Below are positions 51,501 to 59,201 of a stretch of DNA of 64,000 bases, one piece after another (positions within the stretch are counted from its first letter, which is position 1; each line of letters opens with the position of its first letter). The notes under the pieces were generated by a model. The model saw nothing but the letters and a program-made list of their open reading frames with translations, did no database searches and was not told where the DNA came from. The stretch is from Roseivirga spongicola (lineage in GTDB: Bacteria > Bacteroidota > Bacteroidia > Cytophagales > Cyclobacteriaceae): contig NZ_LRPC01000001.1 of NCBI RefSeq assembly GCF_001592965.1, forward strand, positions 930,001 through 994,000. The letters run 5' to 3'. A program made the translations under genes and the position numbers.

Positions 51501-53765
51501 ATGAATTTAAGAAGTTCTTATTTAATCCTACTGGTTTGCCTTTGCGCTTTTACACCACTGGCAATTCATGGCCAAACCAGTTTAATAATCCTTGATGAAC
51601 AGTTTAAGCCTATAGAAGCGGCCACCGTGCTGAGTGAATCGGGTATGAGCGGAGTTTCAGACACGGAAGGAAGACTAAGCTTAGGGATTGAAGCGGCAGA
51701 ACTGCTCACCATTCAGCATGTTAATTTTCAAACAAAGCAGGTTTTGGGCAAGCCGAATCAAACTCAAAAAGTAATTCTGGAAGCCAATGTAAAAAACCTG
51801 AATGAAGTGGTGGTTGAAGGTTTTACCGATAATGAAAAGCTTTCCAAAACAGCAGGAGGCATTGCCCGACTTGAGCCGAAGGATTTAAATAGATTCGATA
51901 ATTTCTCTTTGGTTTCGGCAGTAAATACGGTTCCAGGAGTGCGGTTCGAAGAAAGAGCTGGTGCCAGCTATCGGATATCCATTCGTGGAAGCTCCATTCG
52001 TTCGCCATTTGGAGTGAGGAATGTAAAGGTTTATTGGAATGGTATTCCATTTACAGAACCAGGTGGAAACACATTTCTGAATCTGCTCGATTTGGCGAAT
52101 GTCGGTAATATGGAAATCATTAAAGGACCTGCGGCCAGTGCTTACGGTGCCGGAAATGGTGGAGTGATCAAACTCCAAAGCACCAACTTGTCTCAGCTTT
52201 CCAATGCTACAGAAGTGGGGCTCACGGCTGGTTCTTTCGGAAGCTTCCGCTCCAGCGTTAAGTCAAACTGGTTAGGCGAAAAAACGAGCATCACCGGTAA
52301 GTATGCTTTTCAAACCAGCGATGGATACCGCGATCACAACGCAATGCAAAGGCATGTGGCAGAAGTTGATTTGCTGCATTTCGCCAACGAACGCAAGACT
52401 TATTCGGCTTCAATCCTTTATTCCGACCTATTTTATGAAATTCCCGGAGGCCTAAACCCAACTCAACTCGCTGAAAACAGAAGACAAGCCAGACCGGGCA
52501 GCGAGGCCTTCAATGCCTCAATCGATCATCAGTATTTCATTATCCGTGGAGGGCAGGAATATGAGTTTTCAGAAAACTTCCGCAGCGATGTAAATGCCTA
52601 TTTCTACAACCGCAACTTTGAGAATCCTTTCAACCTAGATTATAAACGAGACCAAGAAAACAGTGTGGGCTTTCGTATTCAGCTAGAGAATGATTTTAGC
52701 TTTTTAGGCCGAAAATCTTCTGTTACTTATGGAAACGAGTTTCAGGTAGCCTACTTCGATGGTAGTAATTTCGGGAATGTGGCGGGCGAAGCGGACACCA
52801 TTCGTTTTAGAGATGAACTAACCAATAAGCTTTCTTTCTGGTTTGCCGATGTTAAGTTGAACCTGACCGAAAGCCTGAAGCTCACAGTTGGCGCTAGTTT
52901 AAATCACATTGATTATGATATCAATCGGGTGGAAGATAAAATCAATAATTCACCTGGCCAATTCAAAAAAGAATTCGATCGAGTGTTTAGTCCAAGAGTG
53001 GCCTTGAGTAAGACTTGGGCCGAAAACTTCAGCACACACTTGTCGGTATCGCATGGCTATTCTCCACCAACCACCACGGAAGTGCGCACCAATGAAGGTA
53101 GCATTAACACAGCCTTACAGCCAGAGATTGGCATTAACTATGAGCTGAATATTCGCGGTGCCGCAGTAAACAGAAGGCTTTCTTATGATGTGGCACTGTT
53201 CATGTTCAATCTGGATGAGTCCATTACCACAGGAACTGATGGTAATGGGGTAGTGCTATTTCAAAACTCTGGTCAGATAGACCAAAAGGGTTTGGAAGCT
53301 GCACTTCAGTGGAATTGGCTCACTCAGCCTTCCGCAAGCTTTACCAGCTTCAACAGCCGATTGGCCTACACGCATCACGATTTTGAGTTCAAAGAATATG
53401 TAGATAGGGGAGATGACTTGAGCGGAAATGCCTTGACTGGTACTGCACCGAATGTGCTTTCTCTGATGACCGACTTCAGCCTAAGAAGCTGTTTTTACGC
53501 CAACTTGACTTACCAATATTCGGATGAAATTCCTTTAAATGATGAGAACACTGTTTACTCCGAGGCTTATCAGGTACTCCATACTAGAATTGGTTACCAA
53601 CGAGGAACTCCAAAAACGGATTACGAGTTTTTTGTAGGAGTGAACAACTTGTTCAACAAGCAATATAGTTTAGGCAACGACCTGAATGCTTTTGGACAAA
53701 GATATTTCCAACCTGCCCCGGAAAGAAGTTTTTATGTGGGCTTAAACCTGAAATTCAAACACTGA
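51501..53765 (+). CDS. TonB-dependent outer-membrane receptor
   Basis: A 754-residue receptor. A signal peptide (to AIHGQ) is followed by a carboxypeptidase-D regulatory-like N-terminal domain (about 26-90; DTEGRLSLGIEAAELLTIQ), the plug (about 105-230; RISIRGSSIRSPFGVRNVKVYWNGIPF, GNMEIIKGPAASAYGAGNGGVI) and a beta-barrel to the end, with many aromatic-alternating strands and a last strand FYVGLNLKFKH. The substrate could be a metal chelate, vitamin or sugar; no substrate-binding lipoprotein of the SusD type accompanies it, which argues against a polysaccharide locus. One base separates it from the nitroreductase gene. Confidence 0.95.
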   Translation: MNLRSSYLILLVCLCAFTPLAIHGQTSLIILDEQFKPIEAATVLSESGMSGVSDTEGRLSLGIEAAELLTIQHVNFQTKQVLGKPNQTQKVILEANVKNLNEVVVEGFTDNEKLSKTAGGIARLEPKDLNRFDNFSLVSAVNTVPGVRFEERAGASYRISIRGSSIRSPFGVRNVKVYWNGIPFTEPGGNTFLNLLDLANVGNMEIIKGPAASAYGAGNGGVIKLQSTNLSQLSNATEVGLTAGSFGSFRSSVKSNWLGEKTSITGKYAFQTSDGYRDHNAMQRHVAEVDLLHFANERKTYSASILYSDLFYEIPGGLNPTQLAENRRQARPGSEAFNASIDHQYFIIRGGQEYEFSENFRSDVNAYFYNRNFENPFNLDYKRDQENSVGFRIQLENDFSFLGRKSSVTYGNEFQVAYFDGSNFGNVAGEADTIRFRDELTNKLSFWFADVKLNLTESLKLTVGASLNHIDYDINRVEDKINNSPGQFKKEFDRVFSPRVALSKTWAENFSTHLSVSHGYSPPTTTEVRTNEGSINTALQPEIGINYELNIRGAAVNRRLSYDVALFMFNLDESITTGTDGNGVVLFQNSGQIDQKGLEAALQWNWLTQPSASFTSFNSRLAYTHHDFEFKEYVDRGDDLSGNALTGTAPNVLSLMTDFSLRSCFYANLTYQYSDEIPLNDENTVYSEAYQVLHTRIGYQRGTPKTDYEFFVGVNNLFNKQYSLGNDLNAFGQRYFQPAPERSFYVGLNLKFKH

Positions 53766-53766
53766 T

Positions 53767-54360
53767 ATGACAAAGTTCGATACCCAATCGGTTAACGATT
53801 TAATAAGAAACAGACGTTCTATTTATCCTGCGCAATATACTGATGAGCCGGTTGACGATGCCATCATTAAAGAGATGTTGGAGAATGCTAATTGGGCGCC
53901 AACTCACAAGCTGACTGAGCCTTGGCGATTTATGGTTTTCAAAGGTGAAGGTTTGAAAAAGTTGGGTGAGTTTCAGTCGAACCTTTACAGAGAGGTTTCT
54001 ACCCGAAACGGAAATTTCAATGAAGCTACTTTTGAAAAGTTGGCTACCAAGCCATTAACTGCATCGCATGTAATTGCCATTGGCATGAAGCGCGATGAAA
54101 GAGGCTTTGTACCAGAAGTGGAGGAAGTAGCCGCGGTATCTATGGCAGTCCAAAATATGTATCTCACTGCCACCGCTTACGGTGTAGGTTGTTATTGGGG
54201 AACAGGAGGCGTGACTTTCTACCCTGAAGCCAAAGCCTTTTTCGGGTTAGGAGAAAACGATAAGTTCCTCGGCTTTCTATTCGTAGGTAACGTAATGGAA
54301 GGCTTCGCACCTCAAGGCAGAAGAAATCCTATTGAGGATAAAGTGAGTTGGGTTTGGTAA
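53767..54360 (+). CDS. nitroreductase-family protein
   Basis: A 197-residue FMN-binding protein of the nitroreductase superfamily. Landmarks: IRNRRSIYPAQYTDEPVDD at the N terminus (FMN phosphate site), LENANWAPTHKLTEPWRFMVF, and the C-terminal YGVGCYWGTGGVTFYPE with GFLFVGNVMEG. It begins one base after the TonB receptor, so the two are likely co-transcribed; a shared task, such as reducing an imported metal complex, is only a guess. Confidence 0.93.
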   Translation: MTKFDTQSVNDLIRNRRSIYPAQYTDEPVDDAIIKEMLENANWAPTHKLTEPWRFMVFKGEGLKKLGEFQSNLYREVSTRNGNFNEATFEKLATKPLTASHVIAIGMKRDERGFVPEVEEVAAVSMAVQNMYLTATAYGVGCYWGTGGVTFYPEAKAFFGLGENDKFLGFLFVGNVMEGFAPQGRRNPIEDKVSWVW

Positions 54361-54589
54361 GATCGTCCCTACCAAAAAAATGCTCAACATTTTTTGCAAG
54401 CCCTATTTTCTTCCACCATTAATTTAGGTTTGCATTGAGTAGTTTAATTGAATAATACGCACATTCAATTCAATTGAAAGATGTTTGCTTTCAAGCGAAA
54501 GTGTTACAAAAGACTATTCGGATTTACATGAATTTGTCAATTCAAAAATATTAGCACTTAGAGTTTAAATCGAGAAAACAACATCAGAT
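54361..54589. other. 229-bp intergenic stretch with a promoter box
   Basis: It contains TAGGTTTG (54425-54432), an exact TAnnTTTG -7 match, some 165 bp before the small ORF at 54590, and A/T-rich sequence with CAATTCAATTG. I see no terminator, RNA gene or repeat that I can name. Confidence 0.35.
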
Positions 54590-54724
54590 ATGAATACAGT
54601 AATAGTTATTGGTCTAATCTTCGGCCTAACCCTTTTGATTGCCCTTTGGATGTCGTTGAGACATAAGGGGCCAATTCAACTATACATGGATATAAAGCGT
54701 GGCAGATTCTTATTGAAAAAGTAG
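54590..54724 (+). CDS. small membrane protein of 44 residues
   Basis: An ATG at 54590 opens a 44-codon frame to a TAG at 54722. The product has one hydrophobic helix (about 4-24, VIVIGLIFGLTLLIALWMSL) followed by a basic tail (RHKG...KRGRFLLKK), matching a positive-inside single-pass topology. The sequence is coherent across all codons, and the gene sits in an otherwise empty 391-bp gap. I call it a probable small gene, function unknown. Confidence 0.5.
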   Translation: MNTVIVIGLIFGLTLLIALWMSLRHKGPIQLYMDIKRGRFLLKK

Positions 54725-54751
54725 AAAGGAATATTTTGACATTCAAATGTG

Positions 54752-55453
54752 TCAAAAAACCAACTGCCACCTAAAGGCCCACATCCATTGGAGGGTGAAT
54801 CGGCCAATTTCTGCATCGTTCATCAGCTGAACCAGCTCTTTTCTTTTGAAAGCTCGAAGCACAGAAAGAGGCCCATCGTTCTTCACCATTTCCGATTTGG
54901 AGAATAGGTTCACCAGCAGCTTGATTGAATGATAAGCCAGCGGATGTCTGTGTAAGTCGTTAATGACTACTCCAATTTTCGCTTGAGACTTGAATTGCTT
55001 GAAAATACCTGTCAGCTGTTTTTCTGTAAAATGGTGCGTAAAGAGCGTGCAGAGAATGATATCGAACTCTCGCTGTTGGAATTCTTTAGAGAATATATCC
55101 TGTACTTCGAACCGAATGTTGCTGAACTCTTTACAGTTTTCTCGGGCATACTCAATGATATGAGGGTTGGCGTCAAAGCCCACTAATTCCACATTGAGGT
55201 TCTTTTTGGAAGCCCAATGTGCTACGAGTTTGAGAATGTCTCCACCACCGCAGCCTAAGTCGGCAATAACCAGCTTTTCAGGGTTTCGCCTTCTAATGAG
55301 CTTTACAATGCCGTCTATGGTTACAAAGTTTCCTCCCAGCCATTTGTTAATGGTTTCTAACTCTTTCAAGGTTTGAGAAATAACGGGACCGCTAGCCGCT
55401 AGGTCGTCCATTAATTCTTCTTCGTAGGTTCTATTTTTAAACTTTCCGCTCAT
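54752..55453 (-). CDS. class I SAM-dependent methyltransferase in the type III PKS locus
   Basis: A 233-residue methyltransferase. Motif I reads LVIADLGCGGGDILKLVAHW, motif II VGFDANPH and motif IV FDIILCTLFTHHFTEKQL; the overall shape is of the UbiE/Methyltransf_25 kind. The C-terminal part includes LVNLFSKSEMVKNDGPLS, typical for small-molecule O- or C-methylases in such loci. It lies about 0.5 kb from the type III polyketide synthase gene and reads the same way; both are likely parts of one biosynthetic locus. Confidence 0.9.
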   Translation of the reverse strand: MSGKFKNRTYEEELMDDLAASGPVISQTLKELETINKWLGGNFVTIDGIVKLIRRRNPEKLVIADLGCGGGDILKLVAHWASKKNLNVELVGFDANPHIIEYARENCKEFSNIRFEVQDIFSKEFQQREFDIILCTLFTHHFTEKQLTGIFKQFKSQAKIGVVINDLHRHPLAYHSIKLLVNLFSKSEMVKNDGPLSVLRAFKRKELVQLMNDAEIGRFTLQWMWAFRWQLVF

Positions 55454-55490
55454 TCTATTGATTAAACATAATGATTAAATTGATGCTATA

Positions 55491-55949
55491 ATGAAGCGAT
55501 TGTTGATATGTTTTGTGTTTTTCACTTTGGGGGTGTCTGCCGCTGAAGCTCAAAACAATCAACAGAAAGAGGCACAGGCGTTTATTCTAAAGGTGGTTTC
55601 TGAGTATAAGAATCCCTTAGCCTACTATCCTTTCAACAGAGAATTGTTTTTGCCAACTCAAGCGGAAGTAGATTCAATTGAAAATGCAATCAATAAACAT
55701 GCGTTATATTATTCATCGCCATTTATTGTTTTAGGGCCTGATGATAGTCTGAAAAGGGAAATCTTTTTAGATGCTTACGGGCAACCAATGTTTCCTCAAA
55801 AGATTACTTATTCCAAAAGTTCGCAGTCGGCTAGTCATCAATTTTTTAGGCGTAAACAGAATAGGTTACTCAATGCAAACCCTAACCTAGGGAAGTTTTT
55901 ACTCTACAATCGGCAGTTTAAGCAATCAGCAAACCCTGAGAAGCATTGA
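55491..55949 (+). CDS. exported small protein of unknown function
   Basis: A 152-residue protein with a signal peptide (MKRLLICFVFFTLGVSAAEA). The mature part is hydrophilic, with FILKVVSEYKNPLAYYPFN, a LPTQAEVDSIENAINKHALYY stretch and a basic C terminus (FFRRKQNRLLNANPN). No family is recognised. It is divergent from the methyltransferase and its last 24 bases overlap the convergent PKS gene. Confidence 0.72.
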   Translation: MKRLLICFVFFTLGVSAAEAQNNQQKEAQAFILKVVSEYKNPLAYYPFNRELFLPTQAEVDSIENAINKHALYYSSPFIVLGPDDSLKREIFLDAYGQPMFPQKITYSKSSQSASHQFFRRKQNRLLNANPNLGKFLLYNRQFKQSANPEKH

Positions 55950-57032
55950 TTCCATGGTTAGGCCAGGCCCAAAGGCGAGGGAGAGAATGCTTTCGTTTCT
56001 ATTTTCGGTCGTAAGGCTATCCCATAGCTGTTTTATTACGAATAAAATAGTGGGTGAAGACATGTTACCATAATTCTCTAAAACGGTTCTACCTGCCCAA
56101 TCGGCTTCTTTACTCAGCTCAAGTTCCGACTCAATTACTTCCAAGATTCGTTTCCCTCCTGGGTGAAATGCAAAGTGATTGATGGTCTCTGTAGCTGATT
56201 GGCTTTTAAGCCTATTTACTAACTCGCCAATTCCTTTTTCAATGAGTGATGGTACGTAAGCACTCAATTTCATCTCGAAACCAAAGTTGCCAATGTTCCA
56301 GGCCATTTCGGAAGAGCCCTCAGGGTATATTTCATTTAGGAACCCTGTCGGACTAAGCACTAAGTTATTCTTTGAGTCGGTCTTTTCTGCCGACATGATT
56401 ACTGCCGCAGAACCGTCACCAAAAATGGCATTGGCCAAGAGATTATCATCATCTGCTCCTTTTTGAAAATGGATGGTACAAAGTTCGGTAGCCACAATGA
56501 GCACTTTGGCCTTTGGGTTAGCTCTGCAAATTTGGTCGCCCAGCTTAATGCCAGTAAAAGCTGCATAACAACCCATAAAGTTTACGCAAGTCCGTTCTAC
56601 AGAAGTCTTGAGCCCCAGCTGATGGATTAGGTCTATGTCTAAACCTGGAGCATACATACCCGTGCAACTAATGGTGATAAGATGAGTAATATCTTGGAAT
56701 GAAAGATTGGCATGGTTGAAAGCATTTTTAGCCGCTTGCGCTGATAAACTCTGAGCTTCTTTTCTATAAAGTTTAGCTCTATCATCAGTTGTTGGGAAGG
56801 GCTCCAACGCTTTATTTGTAGGGTAGAAAGTCCACTGAGATTGATCTGCCGACTGGTAATCGTTGATTACGGAATATCTCTTTTTAATGCCAGACGCTCG
56901 ATAAAGTGCTTTAAGTCTGGTAAGTGCCGAACCTTCCAAACCATGAGCTTGACCCATAAATTCGAAAACGTTGTGTTGCTCAATGCAGTGTTTAGGATTG
57001 GCCAGGCCAATGGAGATTATATTACTACTCAC
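55926..57032 (-). CDS. type III polyketide synthase (chalcone/stilbene synthase family)
   Basis: A 368-residue homodimeric ketosynthase that condenses acyl-CoA starters with malonyl-CoA. The full catalytic triad is present: Cys155 in VNFMGCYAAFTG, His290 in FAFHPGGKRILE and Asn323 in LENYGNMSSPTILF. Other family blocks are ISCTGMYAPGLDIDL and FGDGSAAVIM, and the GFGPGxT-type ending is SLAFGPGLTMESMLL. The starter and chain length cannot be read off. With the neighbouring methyltransferase, UbiA prenyltransferase and FAD reductase it suggests a prenylated or methylated phenolic product. It is divergent from the UbiA gene by 27 bp (48 bp if the later ATG is used). Confidence 0.96.
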   Translation of the reverse strand: MSSNIISIGLANPKHCIEQHNVFEFMGQAHGLEGSALTRLKALYRASGIKKRYSVINDYQSADQSQWTFYPTNKALEPFPTTDDRAKLYRKEAQSLSAQAAKNAFNHANLSFQDITHLITISCTGMYAPGLDIDLIHQLGLKTSVERTCVNFMGCYAAFTGIKLGDQICRANPKAKVLIVATELCTIHFQKGADDDNLLANAIFGDGSAAVIMSAEKTDSKNNLVLSPTGFLNEIYPEGSSEMAWNIGNFGFEMKLSAYVPSLIEKGIGELVNRLKSQSATETINHFAFHPGGKRILEVIESELELSKEADWAGRTVLENYGNMSSPTILFVIKQLWDSLTTENRNESILSLAFGPGLTMESMLLRVC

Positions 57033-57059
57033 ATTCTATAATAGTCGTTTTGTGCTAAA

Positions 57060-57986
57060 TTGTTCAGACAAAATCTGAATATGTTCAAAAAGGCAACCTG
57101 GCTTCACTTACGCATTCCTTTCTCTTATTTTCTACTGCCAATTTTCTTGTTTGCCATCTCGTTGAGTCCCAACCTAAACGAGTCTGGTCTACTTTGGCTA
57201 TTTGTTATACTGCACTTGTTTGTTTACCCAGCTAGCAATGCATTCAATAGCTACTTCGATAAAGACGAGGGAAGCATTGGAGGACTTAAGAATCCGCCCA
57301 AGGTAGATAAGAATGTGTTTTTTATTGCTCAGGCCTTCGATACCATAGGCCTTTTTCTGGCGCTTTATTTCTTTCAAAGAAACTGGACCTTGGCCGCTAT
57401 GCTTTTGGTCTATGTTTTGGTTTCTCGTGCATACAGTCACCCTTCGGTACGACTGAAAAAGTATCCGCTACTGAGCTGGCTAATCGCTGGCTTCTTTCAA
57501 GGTGCTTGGGTGGTTTGGTTAGTCTATATTGGCTTGAATGATTTCAGTTTTACCAGCATTTTTAAACCTCACATATTGATACCAGGCTTTTTGGCTTCCG
57601 CAATTCTTTGGGGCTCTTACCCAATGACACAGGTTTACCAACATGAAGAAGATTCCAAAAGAGGTGATATCACCCTCTCTATTAAGCTCGGAGTTTTGGG
57701 AACATTTCACTTCACGGCCATTTGCTTTGCAATTGCTTCAGCCTCATACGTTTGGTATTTTGCTAGTTATCACGAATTGAAATACGGACTTCACTTTTTG
57801 CTGGCCTTATCGCCAGTTCTATTGTTTTTCGGCTGGTGGTATTTACAAGTGAGAAAGAGTGCAACGGCTGCCGACTTCAAAAACACCATGCGCTTGAATT
57901 TTATCAGCGCTACTTGTTTGGGGGGGTTCTTCCTCTATTTCTTTCTCAACTCCTCGGGAATATTGAATGTGGCAGGTGCTTACTGA
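57060..57986 (+). CDS. UbiA-family prenyltransferase
   Basis: An integral membrane aromatic prenyltransferase of 308 residues, or 301 if the ATG at 57081 (MFKKATWLHL) is the start. Both Asp-rich motifs are present: SNAFNSYFDKDEGSIGG, with NxxxD, and YQHEEDSKRGDITLSIK. About eight helices follow one another. UbiA enzymes attach isoprenoid chains to aromatic acceptors. Flanked by a type III polyketide synthase and an FAD reductase on the opposite strand, it may prenylate the PKS product. The 3' end overlaps the next gene by seven bases. Confidence 0.94.
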   Translation: MFRQNLNMFKKATWLHLRIPFSYFLLPIFLFAISLSPNLNESGLLWLFVILHLFVYPASNAFNSYFDKDEGSIGGLKNPPKVDKNVFFIAQAFDTIGLFLALYFFQRNWTLAAMLLVYVLVSRAYSHPSVRLKKYPLLSWLIAGFFQGAWVVWLVYIGLNDFSFTSIFKPHILIPGFLASAILWGSYPMTQVYQHEEDSKRGDITLSIKLGVLGTFHFTAICFAIASASYVWYFASYHELKYGLHFLLALSPVLLFFGWWYLQVRKSATAADFKNTMRLNFISATCLGGFFLYFFLNSSGILNVAGAY

Positions 57987-59095
57987 AAAGGCTCTCCGTG
58001 TGTATTCTTCATTATTCTTTTGGCCAAAGGCCGAACAGACTGAACTAAGCCAACAGCCAATTCTGAGCTAAATTTTGTGCCGAACAGTTTTTGAGTTTGT
58101 CTTCCTACCCAGAGTCTTTTTTTGAACAGGGAGTTCCATTCGTTGAGGTAGGCATTTTCTAGTTCTGTTCTTTTCAGCGAATCTCCAGCCCAGTAAACTT
58201 TGATTAAATCGGCCAAGATTTTTCCACTATGAATGGCCATGGCCATACCGTTACCGCAAAGTGGGGTGATGAGCCCTGCAGCATCGCCAGCCATTAGAAT
58301 GTGATTTTCAATAAGCTTTTTTGGAGCAAAGCTGAACTCATTAATTACTTCTGGCTTATCGAAAAGGAAGTCTGAGTTTTTGAATAAGTGCCTAAGCTGA
58401 GGATTTTTACAAAGCACATTTTCTTCCATTTCAGCAATGCTTCCGTACTTCTTCAGAACACTCCTAGAACCAAGGTAACAGAGGTTGTACTTTCCATCTT
58501 CAATGGCGCTGAAGCCGCAATAACCTCCTTCAAAGTTGTGGAGGCTTACCGTGTTTTTTGGAGCATCTGTTTTTACATGATATTTCACTCCGAGAAAAGG
58601 TGACCTTTTTGAAGTGAATTCCCTGCTAAGCTTTTTATCTAGAATTGAATTTTTTCCATACGCACCAATCACCAAGTCAGACTCAAATTGTCTTCCGATT
58701 GACGTTTCTATGAGAAACTTTCCACCCGAGAAAACACAACTAAGAATGGTGGTTTGCTCATGTACTTGAACCCCTAGTGCAGATGCCTTATTAACTAAGT
58801 GCTGGTCTAGTGCAAAGCGGCTTAGACCAAAGCCACCTAGGTCTAAGGGCATTTGTAATGACTTTCCTCTTATTGATGAGAGCTCAAATTGCTGAATTTG
58901 AGGTAATTCTAGATCTGGCAATAATTGGTTGGCAGAAAAGTATGGAGCTACTTCATTAGAAATATATTCTCCACATACTCTGTGAAAAGGGTATTTTTTC
59001 TTTTCAAATAGGGTAACTAAATAACCAGATTGGGCTAGCTCTATCGATGAAATTAAGCCTGCTAACCCACCACCTACTACAATTATTTCTTTCAC
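57980..59095 (-). CDS. FAD-dependent oxidoreductase, geranylgeranyl-reductase-like
   Basis: A 371-residue flavoprotein. The dinucleotide-binding motif is IIVVGGGLAGLISSIELAQSG at residues 3-23 and the acid end is FEKKKYPFHRVCGEYIS, typical of the geranylgeranyl reductase/FixC group with the conserved RxCGE. The C-terminal GDAAGLITPLCGNGMAMAIHSG is the FAD ribose motif. Members reduce isoprenoid double bonds or hydroxylate aromatic rings. Position after the UbiA gene fits tailoring of the side chain or ring of a prenylated phenol. Confidence 0.92.
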   Translation of the reverse strand: MKEIIVVGGGLAGLISSIELAQSGYLVTLFEKKKYPFHRVCGEYISNEVAPYFSANQLLPDLELPQIQQFELSSIRGKSLQMPLDLGGFGLSRFALDQHLVNKASALGVQVHEQTTILSCVFSGGKFLIETSIGRQFESDLVIGAYGKNSILDKKLSREFTSKRSPFLGVKYHVKTDAPKNTVSLHNFEGGYCGFSAIEDGKYNLCYLGSRSVLKKYGSIAEMEENVLCKNPQLRHLFKNSDFLFDKPEVINEFSFAPKKLIENHILMAGDAAGLITPLCGNGMAMAIHSGKILADLIKVYWAGDSLKRTELENAYLNEWNSLFKKRLWVGRQTQKLFGTKFSSELAVGLVQSVRPLAKRIMKNTHGEPFQ

Positions 59096-59154
59096 GAACA
59101 GAATGCTTTTTCAACCACTTAAATAAAACGAAAAATTTATAGTACTTTTTGGAT

Positions 59155-59162
59155 TAAGTTTG
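59155..59162 (+). promoter_or_regulatory. promoter -7 box of the metalloprotease gene
   Basis: TAAGTTTG matches TAnnTTTG exactly and lies 40 bp before the start at 59202; the upstream -33 region is weak. Confidence 0.4.
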
Positions 59163-59201
59163 AAATCCTATCGACAATTCAAATAGACAAATAACTGTAA
59201 T

